Shown here: positions 25,401-32,350 of the stretch, in pieces
Position numbering within the stretch: the first letter of the stretch is position 1
Layout of the letters: each line of letters begins with the position of its first letter
NCBI RefSeq assembly: GCF_001347015.1
Contig: NZ_CFGI01000001.1
Span: 1-64,000, forward strand
Reading direction: 5' to 3'
Source of the DNA: Streptococcus pneumoniae
GTDB taxonomy: Bacteria > Bacillota > Bacilli > Lactobacillales > Streptococcaceae
DNA length: 64,000 nucleotides
Notes under the pieces: model-generated
Seen by the model: only the letters and a program-made list of their open reading frames with translations
The model's database searches: none
Told to the model about the DNA's origin: nothing
Made by a program: the position numbers and the translations under genes

Positions 25401-28400
25401 TTGTTGGATCCGTCGGTACTTTTGGTGTGTAGCCTGGTACATATGGAATAACTGGTGGTTTTGCTGGAGTTTCAGGTGTCCCTGGATCTCCCGGTTGAGG
25501 ATTTGGTGTCTCTCCTGGAGTCTCAGGGGTTTCTGGATAAGTTGGAGTTTTAGGCTTAGTTGGATCGTCTGGGTCATTCGGATATGGAATTGGTGTCGGT
25601 ACTTCTTTATCCGGAACTTTTGGCACCCAAGACCCGATTTTAGTATATACAACTTTTCTTGTAATATCCGTGACTTCCCCTGCTTCAGTCGGTTTTGTTG
25701 CTGTTTCCTCTGCCACCACTTTCGTATCTGCTAGGTAGCCTTTTAATAATGGCGTCTTGACTTCTGGGAAATTTGTTAACGTGTGTGCAGTATCTTTTGT
25801 TTCTTTCCAGTCGCTATAGGTAATTGCTTTTGTAACTAGGTTATAGGTAGCACTCCGTTTGAATAGAACCTTATCTATCTTACTTGCTATTCCACTTGGC
25901 TCCTCAGCTCCGTCTGGAATTTCTTTCTTAACATAAGTAATGGTACGTGTTACTTCTTTTGTAAGATCTGACTCTTTTAGTCCTGATTCTGGCCATTTCG
26001 GTCCGTCTGGAATAGTAGGATCAACCGGTGTATTTGGAGTTGGCGGTTCTGTTACTTCTTTTGTACGCTCTTGTACTGTAATCGTATAAGACTGCGTTGG
26101 CTCTTGTCCGTCTACGTCCTCTTGATCATCACCTTTTCTTGATTCAGCTGTTCCATTTGTAAAAGTATTACCGATGATTTCGTATCCTAACTTTTGTAAT
26201 TCTTTTACTTTGTTGTTTACAGATTCTGATGGGAATTCTTCGCCTACTTCTGTTTCGAGGTTGAGCTTATGTTCTGGTAATTCAACAGGTGTTCCTCCAT
26301 CTTGTTGTTTCATCACACGAACAACCGCTTTTGCTTTAGTTGCTTCCCCTTCTTCATAGACAAATGTTACAATCTTATCAGTTGAAGTTACTTCACCTGT
26401 GACAGCTGCTGAATTTGTATATAAGCCATCAGTATTATCAAGAGAGCGTTTTAGACGGTATTTTTTCTCGCCTGTGTTAATCCCAGATAATTTCTTACTT
26501 CTTACATCGTAGCTTGTTCCAATAAGGGCTTCTTTTTCTACAAGGTAGGTACCATTATCAGATTTTTCTCCAACTTTTTTAGCTTCTTCATCAGATAGTG
26601 GTATATCTCGTCCCTGTTCATCGACATAACGAACCTTTACATTACCAGAGATAGATTTTCTAACTTCCGATGTTTTCTTACTTTCATCAATTTTTCTTTT
26701 TAGTTTTTCCCCTTCTTCTGGTGGAATTTTCTTCTCTTTCACCTGTTTCTCAATGATACGTTTTGCAACTTCTTTCGATGGTTCTACTGTATCTTGAATG
26801 ACTGAGAAATCGGCTAGGATAGGTAGGTTATATTGAAGTCTTGGACTTTGCTTATTAACACCAACACGCTTTTCATTTTCAGCAAACACTTGTATCTTGT
26901 AGGCTACAACATCTTTATCCAAGGGAATGTCTCCAGTTGAGAAGTAGCCACCTTTACCTAGTTTATCCTGATCACCATCAATTGCAGTAGTGATTTTTTT
27001 AGATAAATCCTCATCAGAAATCACATCTGAACGTTTAACCTTTTCTTTTTCAACAAAGTAGTTCGTGAATTTTGAGAGACCATCCTTTGCTTCCGCAGCA
27101 AGTTCATTCGTCTTTATTTTATTGTATTCATCTTCTGTTAGAATAGAAGTTGGCGGTTGCTCTGTTGCTTCCATGTGTGAGCCAAGGATTTTTGCTTCCT
27201 TACTACCGTTTCTAGCTTCCAGATAAGTATAGGCATTTGTAGATCCAATGGCTGATTTTAAGCCAGAGATTTCTTTTTTGAGCTTAATTTTTTGTTCTTC
27301 ATCCGTAGTAGCATTTAAAAGAGTTTCTTTTTCTGCTAACCTAGTCTTAAGTTTTTCACGATGTTTTGTTACTTTTTCTGGGTCTGTTTGGAGTTCTAAC
27401 TGATCTGTATCTGCATGATAGATAATTTTTTTCGCAGTAGGTAATATAAAATTTAATAATTTATAGACACGATCTGGGTCGTTACTTTTTACTGTTCCGT
27501 CTGGATTTTTTTCAGTAGTGTTCAACCATGTTGGAGAGGTTTGTTGCACCTCTCTATCCATTTTTTTCATTGCATTGTTGAGGTTATTGGCTGCTGTCGC
27601 ATAGTTAATATTCAAGTCAAGGTCTTTAAATTTACCAGTCTCTTTTCCATTTTTTCCTATTTCTGCTTTCAATTTACCCATATCTACCGGCAACTCAACT
27701 ATCGCTTCTCCCTTTTCAGCGAGTTCTTTTTCAATACTAGATTTTAAAGGAAGCAAGTCCTTGAATTTAGGTTTAGGTGAGTTTGGATGTTGTTGTTTAT
27801 ATCTTTCTTCTGCAAGAGTATTGACTTTTTTAGTGTACTCCGCTTTCAAATCTCGTTTAAGGCGATCATTAACTGCCTTTAAATCCACACCTTGTTCATA
27901 GCGTTCTTCGTTCTCTACTACTCCGTCAATTCGGTTGATAGTGTGATCATAGATAGTTTCTTCTTTAGTTGTACCGTCAGTCTCACCTTTTTTAATCGCT
28001 TTAACAACAATACGATAAGTTCCTTTTGAGCCTTCATAGTCTGAGATATATCCTGTTACAAAGTCGATTTTCAAGCGACTTCCGTACTTGGTAGAGAAGG
28101 CAGTGAAGGTTTTTTCTATTCCATTGAATCCCTCAATATTTGGAGAGTGTTGGAGAAGATCTTCTTTTTCTTTAACAGGTAATTTGTCAAGTTCAGCTTG
28201 ATCCCCAACTCTATTCGCTGTCTTTATATCAAAAGGAGAGTTATCTTGTGCTTTGTCCTCTTTATTGGCGATAGTACGCCCTTTGGCAAGCATGAGCATG
28301 TACTTGAAACGACGGTCTAGGGCTTGCTCGTGAACATAGACTCGGTCCAGGGCGTCAGAACCCAACATACCACCTTCTTGGCGTTTTCCATCTTTGTCAG

Positions 28401-29211
28401 TGTACCAACCAGTGAAATAGCCTTCTTTATTTTTCATCCCAACGGCGAATTTACCAGTTGTACCATCTTTTTTCATAATGGCTGTCCATCCACCAAAGCT
28501 ACTGATTTCTCTAATTTCACCTGGTTGAAGTTTTTTACCATTTGGATCATTAGTGACGTTCCCACTTTCGTCAAATCGAAGATTGTCTCCTAGAGTATCC
28601 ATGTTTCTCAAGTATGAACGCTCGTTATTTTGGAAATCATCCGGCATATTTTGGATAATCTTCCACATTTCCTCAACTGTAGCATTCTCGCCAGGATCAT
28701 CAAATCTTAAGTGGGCATTCTTGTCATCCGAACCCTTTTCTCCATCTGTAGGCACATGAACCCCAGGTTGGTCATCTTTTACTGTCTCACCCTTACGATT
28801 GGCATCCAGTACAGGTGACTTTTCACCTGTTGGCTGGTTCTCTCCTGATTCAGTTCCTGTAGCTCCATTCGATGTACCACCTGTCTCCCCATCAGGTAGA
28901 GCTCTTTTACCACGAGTACGAGGTTTCTCACTTTCTGGAGCTACTAGCGGATTTTCAGCTACGGGAGCATTATAGGTGTTTGCTGCTGCATCAGTATTGC
29001 TGAGGTCAGGCTTGTTTCCTGTCTTTCCATTTCCAGACTGGTCTGCATCTGTCGGGTTTGCTGCCCTCTCAGCTTCTCTAGCCGACTCCATACCATCAGC
29101 ATGAGCAATCCCAGCTCCCATCAAAAGATAGAGCGCACCAATGACAACACTGGCTGCACCGACACTCACTTTCCGAATACTGTATTTTAATTGTTTTTCT
29201 GGATGATTCAT
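19417..29211 (-). CDS. Giant MucBP/Mub-B2 repeat adhesin, LPXTG anchored
   Basis: This 3264-residue protein is exported by a YSIRK signal (KYSIRKVSVGAASVVIGALY, cleavage near AHA) and sorted by LPNTG with an FFKKKE tail. After a low-complexity linker comes a unique N-terminal region (about 150-850, partly helical), then a MucBP-like domain (KVRYVDEQGRDIPL). Seven MucBP_2-type modules (IVKVVNxxxGxE..., RGYxVxNKD) alternate with six Mub_B2-type modules (VTRTITYVKK...DGYVADK...VVYxKxGxWVPK), joined by proline-rich linkers (PYPNDPDDPTKP). An Ig-like domain and two Trp/GY modules close the stalk. MucBP repeats bind mucin glycans. I recall only a short MucBP protein at this place in pneumococcus, so this is a much longer version. 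The frame is unbroken. Confidence 0.9.
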   Translation of the reverse strand: MNHPEKQLKYSIRKVSVGAASVVIGALYLLMGAGIAHADGMESAREAERAANPTDADQSGNGKTGNKPDLSNTDAAANTYNAPVAENPLVAPESEKPRTRGKRALPDGETGGTSNGATGTESGENQPTGEKSPVLDANRKGETVKDDQPGVHVPTDGEKGSDDKNAHLRFDDPGENATVEEMWKIIQNMPDDFQNNERSYLRNMDTLGDNLRFDESGNVTNDPNGKKLQPGEIREISSFGGWTAIMKKDGTTGKFAVGMKNKEGYFTGWYTDKDGKRQEGGMLGSDALDRVYVHEQALDRRFKYMLMLAKGRTIANKEDKAQDNSPFDIKTANRVGDQAELDKLPVKEKEDLLQHSPNIEGFNGIEKTFTAFSTKYGSRLKIDFVTGYISDYEGSKGTYRIVVKAIKKGETDGTTKEETIYDHTINRIDGVVENEERYEQGVDLKAVNDRLKRDLKAEYTKKVNTLAEERYKQQHPNSPKPKFKDLLPLKSSIEKELAEKGEAIVELPVDMGKLKAEIGKNGKETGKFKDLDLNINYATAANNLNNAMKKMDREVQQTSPTWLNTTEKNPDGTVKSNDPDRVYKLLNFILPTAKKIIYHADTDQLELQTDPEKVTKHREKLKTRLAEKETLLNATTDEEQKIKLKKEISGLKSAIGSTNAYTYLEARNGSKEAKILGSHMEATEQPPTSILTEDEYNKIKTNELAAEAKDGLSKFTNYFVEKEKVKRSDVISDEDLSKKITTAIDGDQDKLGKGGYFSTGDIPLDKDVVAYKIQVFAENEKRVGVNKQSPRLQYNLPILADFSVIQDTVEPSKEVAKRIIEKQVKEKKIPPEEGEKLKRKIDESKKTSEVRKSISGNVKVRYVDEQGRDIPLSDEEAKKVGEKSDNGTYLVEKEALIGTSYDVRSKKLSGINTGEKKYRLKRSLDNTDGLYTNSAAVTGEVTSTDKIVTFVYEEGEATKAKAVVRVMKQQDGGTPVELPEHKLNLETEVGEEFPSESVNNKVKELQKLGYEIIGNTFTNGTAESRKGDDQEDVDGQEPTQSYTITVQERTKEVTEPPTPNTPVDPTIPDGPKWPESGLKESDLTKEVTRTITYVKKEIPDGAEEPSGIASKIDKVLFKRSATYNLVTKAITYSDWKETKDTAHTLTNFPEVKTPLLKGYLADTKVVAEETATKPTEAGEVTDITRKVVYTKIGSWVPKVPDKEVPTPIPYPNDPDDPTKPKTPTYPETPETPGETPNPQPGDPGTPETPAKPPVIPYVPGYTPKVPTDPTKPENPDTNPLKPLEPLDPNDPKKGYKVPEIPSDPKKNKEIEYVPNPQKILIKVVNITTGKEVELPKEKLEFSGVSDQVVGADNKTKVDNKIQALRQRGYTVESANPITATSKYDRVDDATTGDPSQTYKIVIKEPISIDTDSKTVTRTIKYVKKDLVDGVEVSTEAHATVTNTATFNREVKFNLVTGETTYGEWSEAQTLNKVASPVLTGYIADRAEVGERTVTATSEDIQEEVVYTKIGTWVPNLPSGETPIDPIPYPNHPTDPTKPGDPTPGVIPYVPGYTPKIGETPLEPKVPGDPTQGYTPPKPTDPKSNTTVTYEPDSQKALVKVVNTTTGVEVRLPAEDVNLEGKTAEKISTEKVLAKIADLEKRGFIVDNKDEVVAEITKSSFDKQKDEEGKDPSQVFTLKVHEKVVEVTEPPTPNTPIDPDTPDDPNDPSIPRWTEELVNQLSLKKDVTRTITYVKKDTPNGEEILNAKPTVTQTAHFKRTVKVNVATGTVVEYTDWTSTDNQLAEVTTEKLDGYVADKLSVASVTVSETSNNLVEKVIYTKLGAWIPKIPKGVVPPEGTDTNPKPYPNHPTDPTKPGNPTDPNVPVIPYIPGYTPKIGETPLEPKVPGDPTKGYIPPAVPTEPNTNTEISYLADPQRAIVKVVNVKEGKEIPLPNDTVAIDNGSTDADIPKDDVNKKIADLEKRGYVVENKDLLDNQKFDNVKDPDDGDPTQVFTLKVHEKVVPVTPPTPDKPIEPGTPIDPTTPVDPDKPNDPTIPRWTEDLVKQLDTKKEVTRTITYVDEEGVKVTYTANGQETTDAVTDKVTFTRTAFINVVTKTITYGEWMAVDNDTTFDAVASPMVKGYVLKANQDTQGGLVEASGASVVASEHLSADSANQDLKVVYRKLGSWIPKVPGQEPPTPLPYPNHPTDPTKPGDPTDPNIPNVPVIPYVPGYTPKIGETPLQPKVPGDPTKGYIPPSVPTEPGTDTEISYVPDSQRALVKVYNVKDGVKIPLENDTVGINDGKTDQAIPTKSLEDKIKELEKRGYTVDNKDLLKGKVFDNQKDPENGDPTQVYDLLVRERISLDTETKAVTRTIKYVKIEEQNGVEVENAQPTNTQTVNFSRDISINLATGRISNGKWSEKQILGEVKTPVLEGYLADRVKVESREVTGDSESFEEKVVYRKIGSWVPKVPGKEEPTPIPYPNDPDDPTKPKTPDYPSTPPQPGQPVPKVPVIPYVPGYTPKTPNGTPLVPIDPEHPEKGYKVPPVPETPNDPKKDTPITYEGNPQKILIKVVNVTTGVEVPLDNEKLEFSGKSGEAVKETDKNSVDAKITSLRNRGYIVDTVNPITATTKYDTESDDGKEEPTQTYKLVVREKISTDKESTTVTRTIKYVKIDIQDGNEVRTELNTEKIKTKVDKIEFSRNTTTNVTTGLTEIGAWNHEKQEFPKVDTPVLEGYLANKVSVPSKEVRPESDSIEEVVEYRKIGSWVPKVPGKEEPTPIPYPNDPDDPTKPKTPDYPSTPPQPGQPVPKVPVIPYVPGYTPKTPNGTPLVPIDPEHPEKGYKVPPVPETPNDPKLDTPIEYTPDGQRAIVKFVVVGEDGKETELVASRMSLTGKTGEEIPRNDFNNELKKLTGDPETNGDYELVDNPLKDGETFDTIKDQEGKDPSQVFVVKLRQINVIPPTPRIVERPSGNTVEVDVPNKDADTLSITFTKRNSTEKETIVTKKDKDGTWKIEKSPVGVTINPTNGRVYIPSEQVQPKTWVDTQTKHKYKQSKIVSVMPNILDVPKFEGTTEWIDVNGNVLRPTEDGFHEKGRIANHVWLESRLEGNKVTHIFFAGSPSVDKPEYKITVWFDKDGNPLKPDQPGTHEAGNIPGYRYITTVTLDGITIHRFEKIPPVLPNEPIPNRPGEPNPQPNPEHPSAPIPSPELPNQETPIPEPIPEPTPEPETPVSPDPEVPTDETGKREELPNTGTEANAGLAGAGFLTLLAGLGLGFFKKKEDESE
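20701..20991. repeat. Near-identical 290-bp repeat inside the adhesin gene, copy 1
   Basis: This stretch and 21601-21891, offset by exactly 900 bases, differ at only a few positions (for example 20749, 20869 and 20907). They encode the last two copies of the long proline-rich linker. Such recent DNA identity between modules lets the 900-base unit be gained or lost by recombination. Assembly could also collapse or expand it. Confidence 0.85.
21601..21891. repeat. Near-identical 290-bp repeat inside the adhesin gene, copy 2
   Basis: Partner of 20701-20991. The two linkers border one MucBP_2 plus Mub_B2 unit of 300 codons. Confidence 0.85.
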
Positions 29212-29216
29212 TTTTA

Positions 29217-29312
29217 CACTCCATATATATATATATATTGTGCCCTATTACTTCCTATATAATAGAATACAATTCATGAATATATTATACACCAGTCGGC
29301 TTGAAACTTCAA
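29217..29312 (-). promoter_or_regulatory. Promoter, (AT)8 tract and ribosome site of the giant adhesin gene
   Basis: On the minus strand TTGAAG (29307-29312), 17 bases, TATAAT (29284-29289) gives a start near 29277. The leader holds eight AT dinucleotides (29223-29238) immediately against the GGAG ribosome site (29219-29222), which is seven bases from the ATG. Changes in the AT count by slippage could alter access to the ribosome site. Confidence 0.7.
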
Positions 29313-29589
29313 ATTTTTTGAATGGAAGACTAGGAGATAGACGACTCTTTTTACTGAGACCAAAGCTAGGTTAGGAGACCCTCATCAGTAATCCAACACC
29401 AAAGATGAAGCATCATCATCCTTGCCTTGTCGTGTGCATCTTATGGACTCACTTCCTTTTATCAGCAAGCTCAGCGCTGTGCTTTGAGACCTTTCCAGCT
29501 TGCTTTTGGATTTCCATTAACTTTTACGCTTATTTCTTTAAAAATGAGACAATTTGACATTTTTTCTACTCTTTTTCTACTTTTTCCGA
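29313..29589. other. Intergenic region between the adhesin and Rpn genes, nothing identified
   Basis: I find no reading frame, terminator-grade hairpin or known repeat here. The two divergent genes have their promoters at its two ends. A segment from about 29570 (TTTTTCCGAATAAATAGATAGAAGCA) recurs upstream of the second Rpn gene at about 30690, showing that the duplication included the promoter. Confidence 0.4.
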
Positions 29590-29660
29590 ATAAATAGATA
29601 GAAGCAGAGAATCTAGTGAGCCTAGATTTAAAAATGTGTTATAATGAAAGGAGAAGAAAT

Positions 29661-30560
29661 ATGACTGTACGTCATCCGGGCATCAGCCCGACCAATGATT
29701 TGGTTGCTAAGAAGATTTTTAGCAATCCAGAAATCACTTGTCAATTTATTCGCGATATGCTGGACTTGCCAGCCAAAAATGTGACCATTTTGGAGGGGAG
29801 CAATATTCATGTACTACCTTCCCTGCCTTATTCAGCCCAAGATTTCTATACCAGTATAGATGTTTTAGCTGAACTAGACAATGGAACCCAAGTTATCATT
29901 GAGATTCAAGTCCATCATCAGAATTTTTTCATCAATCGCCTGTGGGCTTACCTTTGCAGTCAGGTCAATCAAAACTTAGAAAAAATTCGCCAACGTGAAG
30001 GTGATACACACCAGAGCTATAAACACATCGCTCCTGTCTACGCCATCGCTATTGTGGACAGCAATTACTTTTCAGATGACTTGGCTTTCCACAGTTTTAG
30101 CATGCGAGAAGATACGACGGGTGAAGTCTTAACCATCACCAATAATGGACAAGAAAACCATCTAGTCAAGATGGCATTCTTGGAATTAAAAAAATACAGA
30201 GAAACCAGCAAGGACGAGGTTCGTAAACCGTGGTTGGAGTTTTTCGGGAACAAACCCTTTACCCAAGAACCCGAGCGAGCCATCAGCCAAGCAGACCAAC
30301 TGCTAGACTACAAGAGCTGGTCCGAGGAGGACAGGAAAATGTTTAGTGAACAACGCAGGCGTGAAGAACAAGCCTTGTTAGCACAGGACTATGCCTTGGA
30401 ACAAGCGGAGGAGAAAGGGTTAGAGAGAGGGCGTGCAGAAGGCGGTTTCGCGATGTTAGCAAATCTAGTTCGTCAAGGTATTCTGACTTCCGAGGTTGCC
30501 AGCCAGCAGTTAGGCATGACTGTGGCTGAGTTTGAGGCACTGTTGAAAGAACATAAGTGA
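29661..30560 (+). CDS. Rpn-family PD-(D/E)XK nuclease, copy 1 (long form)
   Basis: The 299-residue protein belongs to the Rpn (recombination-promoting nuclease, putative transposase) family. The N-terminal two thirds carry the nuclease fold: ISPTNDLVAKKIFSNPE (about 7-23), YTSIDVLAEL with the first acidic metal ligand (about 68), VIIEIQVH with the ExQ catalytic pair (about 81-88), and FINRLWAYLCSQ. The C-terminal part is charged and repetitive (EEKGLERGRAEG) and ends in a helix pair (LTSEVASQQLGMTVAEFEAL). The ATG follows AAAGGAG; TG-T-TATAAT (near 29641) is an extended -10. Related proteins cut DNA and some act in phage defence. Copy 2 follows in tandem. Confidence 0.82.
   Translation: MTVRHPGISPTNDLVAKKIFSNPEITCQFIRDMLDLPAKNVTILEGSNIHVLPSLPYSAQDFYTSIDVLAELDNGTQVIIEIQVHHQNFFINRLWAYLCSQVNQNLEKIRQREGDTHQSYKHIAPVYAIAIVDSNYFSDDLAFHSFSMREDTTGEVLTITNNGQENHLVKMAFLELKKYRETSKDEVRKPWLEFFGNKPFTQEPERAISQADQLLDYKSWSEEDRKMFSEQRRREEQALLAQDYALEQAEEKGLERGRAEGGFAMLANLVRQGILTSEVASQQLGMTVAEFEALLKEHK
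30339..30560 (+). CDS. Candidate internal short form of Rpn copy 1
   Basis: Inside the gene, in frame at Met-227, an ATG at 30339 is preceded by a perfect AGGAGG (30325-30330) with eight-base spacing, stronger than the ribosome site of the full gene. It would make a 73-residue C-terminal protein holding the EQAEEKGLERGRAEG segment and closing helices. In enterobacterial Rpn genes an internal start makes a short protein that restrains the long nuclease; the same is inferred here. Confidence 0.5.
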   Translation: MFSEQRRREEQALLAQDYALEQAEEKGLERGRAEGGFAMLANLVRQGILTSEVASQQLGMTVAEFEALLKEHK

Positions 30561-30602
30561 GAAATCTGTAAATATTACACGATACAAAAACAACTAAAAA
30601 GG

Positions 30603-30644
30603 ATAGCTAAATTTCTTGATGTAAAGAGTTTGGCTATTTTTTTT
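30603..30644 (+). terminator. Terminator after Rpn copy 1
   Basis: ATAGCTAAAT and GTTTGGCTAT (about 30603-30612, 30628-30637) pair around a 15-base loop, and eight T residues follow. Confidence 0.65.
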
Positions 30645-30768
30645 ATCTAAGATATTGTTATTTTCAGGAAAGTTTGAACTTTTCCCTCTCTTTTCCGAAT
30701 AAATAGATAGAAGCATCAAATCTAGCAAATTAGATTAAAAAATGTGCTATAATGAGAGGAGAAGAAAT

Positions 30769-31731
30769 ATGACTGTACGTCATCCGGGCATTAGCCCAAC
30801 CAATGACTTGGTTGCTAAGAAAATCTTTAGCAATCCAGAAATCACTTGTCAATTTATTCGCGATATGCTGGATTTACCAGCCAAAAATGTAACCATTTTG
30901 GAAGGGAGCAATATTCATGTCTTGCCTTCCCTGCCTTACTCGGCGCAGGACTTCTATACCAGTATAGATGTTTTGGCGGAGTTGGACAACGGCACTCAAG
31001 TTATCATCGAAATTCAGGTACATCATCAGAATTTTTTCATCAATCGCCTGTGGGCTTACCTATGCAGTCAGGTCAATCAAAATCTTGAAAAAATCCGTCA
31101 ACGTGAAGGAGATACTCACCAGAGTTACAAACATATCGCTCCTGTCTACGCCATTGCAATTGTGGATAGCAACTACTTCTCGGACGATTTAGCCTTTCAC
31201 AGTTTTAGTATGCGAGAGGATACGACAGGTGAGGTCTTAACTATCACCAATAACGGTCAGGAAAACCATCTGGTTAAGATGGCGTTCTTGGAATTAAAAA
31301 AATACAGAGAAACCAGCAAAGACGAGGTTCGCAAACCGTGGTTGGAGTTTTTTGGGAACAAGCCCTTTACCCAACAACCCGAGCGAGCCATCAGCCAAGC
31401 AGATCAACTGCTGGACTACAAGAGCTGGTCCGAGGAGGACAGGAAAATGTTTAGCCAACTACGGATGCGAGAAGAACAAGCCTTGTTAGCACAGGACTAT
31501 GCCTTGGAACAAGCTGAAGAAAAGGGCTTAGAGCGGGGACTAGAGCGTGGGCGAGCTGAAGGTATTGAACAAGGCATCGAAAAAGGTTTAGAACAAGGAC
31601 TTGAACGTGGAAAACTCTTTGCCTTCCTAGATATGGTCCGCCAAGGTCTTCTGACTTCTGAGGTAGCCAGTAAGCAATTAGGCATGACTGTCGCTGAGTT
31701 TGAAGAATTATTGAAAGACCATCATAAATAA
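30769..31731 (+). CDS. Rpn-family PD-(D/E)XK nuclease, copy 2 (long form)
   Basis: This tandem paralogue of copy 1 has 320 residues. The nuclease part is almost identical in protein, with the same DVLAEL and IEIQVH motifs, though many codons differ silently, so the duplication is not very recent. The C-terminal repeat is longer (GLERGLERGRAEG, IEQGIEKGLEQGLERGK), accounting for the extra length. It has its own promoter copy (TG-C-TATAAT near 30747) and ribosome site (GAGGAG). The 31.3-31.7 kb end is repeated again as a fragment downstream. Role as for copy 1. Confidence 0.82.
   Translation: MTVRHPGISPTNDLVAKKIFSNPEITCQFIRDMLDLPAKNVTILEGSNIHVLPSLPYSAQDFYTSIDVLAELDNGTQVIIEIQVHHQNFFINRLWAYLCSQVNQNLEKIRQREGDTHQSYKHIAPVYAIAIVDSNYFSDDLAFHSFSMREDTTGEVLTITNNGQENHLVKMAFLELKKYRETSKDEVRKPWLEFFGNKPFTQQPERAISQADQLLDYKSWSEEDRKMFSQLRMREEQALLAQDYALEQAEEKGLERGLERGRAEGIEQGIEKGLEQGLERGKLFAFLDMVRQGLLTSEVASKQLGMTVAEFEELLKDHHK
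31447..31731 (+). CDS. Candidate internal short form of Rpn copy 2
   Basis: ATG 31447, in frame at Met-227 of the long form, lies eight bases after AGGAGG (31433-31438). The 94-residue product would contain the expanded ERG/EQG repeats. The internal site is at the same codon as in copy 1. Confidence 0.5.
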   Translation: MFSQLRMREEQALLAQDYALEQAEEKGLERGLERGRAEGIEQGIEKGLEQGLERGKLFAFLDMVRQGLLTSEVASKQLGMTVAEFEELLKDHHK

Positions 31732-31736
31732 GACCT

Positions 31737-32183
31737 AAAAAATACAGAGAAACCAGCAAAGACAAGGTTCGCAAACCGTGGTTGGAGTTTTTTGGTAACA
31801 AACCCTTTACTCAACAACCCGAGCGAGCCATCAGCCAAGCAGACCAACTGCTGGACTACAAGAGCTGGTCCGAGGAGGACAGAAAAATGTTTAGTCAACT
31901 ACGTATGCGCGAAGAACAAGCCTTGTTAGCACAGGACTATGCTTTGGAACAAGCTGAGGAAAAAGGGTTGGAACGTGGTCGTACAGAGGGGATTGAACAA
32001 GGTTTAGAGCGTGGTCTTGAACGTGGTCGTGCAGAGGGTCGTGAACAAGGACGAGAAGAAGGATTAAAAGTAGGTTTAGTAAATCTAGTACGTCAAGGTC
32101 TTCTAACACCTGAGGTTGCGAGTGAGCAATTAGGTATGACCGTGTCTGAGTTTGAAGCCTTGCTAGAAGATTATCACCAATAA
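31737..32183 (+). pseudogene. Third Rpn copy reduced to its C-terminal third
   Basis: Directly after copy 2 the sequence resumes at KKYRETSKDKVRKPWLEFFG and runs in frame to a stop at 32183. The nuclease domain and any normal start are missing, so it is a broken gene as a nuclease. The C-terminal repeat differs from both full copies (GLERGRTEGIEQGLERGLER and further). The break lies within the AAAAAATACAGAGAAACC stretch, which is also present in copies 1 and 2 and is a likely recombination point. The internal start is retained (next entry), so it may still make protein. Confidence 0.8.
31887..32183 (+). CDS. Stand-alone Rpn C-terminal short protein
   Basis: ATG 31887 lies eight bases after AGGAGG (31873-31878) and opens a 98-residue frame that is complete to 32183. 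It corresponds to the internal short form of copies 1 and 2 but without any nuclease partner in the same frame. If short forms bind and restrain long forms, this one could act on both neighbours in trans. It may use a transcript reading through from copy 2, since no terminator separates them. Confidence 0.5.
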   Translation: MFSQLRMREEQALLAQDYALEQAEEKGLERGRTEGIEQGLERGLERGRAEGREQGREEGLKVGLVNLVRQGLLTPEVASEQLGMTVSEFEALLEDYHQ

Positions 32184-32233
32184 CGGTCAAGAAAACCATC
32201 TGGTCAAGCTGGTATTCTTAGAACTAAACGTCT
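32171..32233 (+). pseudogene. Rpn middle-segment fragment
   Basis: TTATCACCAATAACGGTCAA and the following 40 bases match the middle of the Rpn genes (the ITNNGQENHLVK coding region near 30134 and 31243), placed after a C-terminal piece. The order middle-after-end shows that the third copy arose from unequal recombination of a longer tandem array. Confidence 0.7.
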
Positions 32234-32280
32234 AGTCACAGATTACTCAAAACACTGTTTTGAGGTTGTGTATAAAGAGG
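32234..32280. repeat. Partial BOX-type repeat
   Basis: CTCAAAACACTGTTTTGAGG (32246-32265) is the end of a BOX A module, with a perfect 8-bp inverted repeat. It is cut off after GTTGT, where BOX B should continue. Confidence 0.55.
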
Positions 32281-32288
32281 CTGGGTAA

Positions 32289-32350
32289 AAGTCTTCTCAT
32301 AATAAAACGTTTGGTATCAATGTTTTATTATGAGAAGACTTACTTTTTTT
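32289..32350. terminator. Long perfect hairpin terminator before pgm
   Basis: Arms of 20 bases (32289-32308 and 32322-32341) pair perfectly around a 13-base loop, and T7 follows on the plus strand. It would end any Rpn transcript and insulate pgm. It is preceded by GAGGCTGGG, a stretch I associate with other mitis-group intergenic hairpins. Confidence 0.75.
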
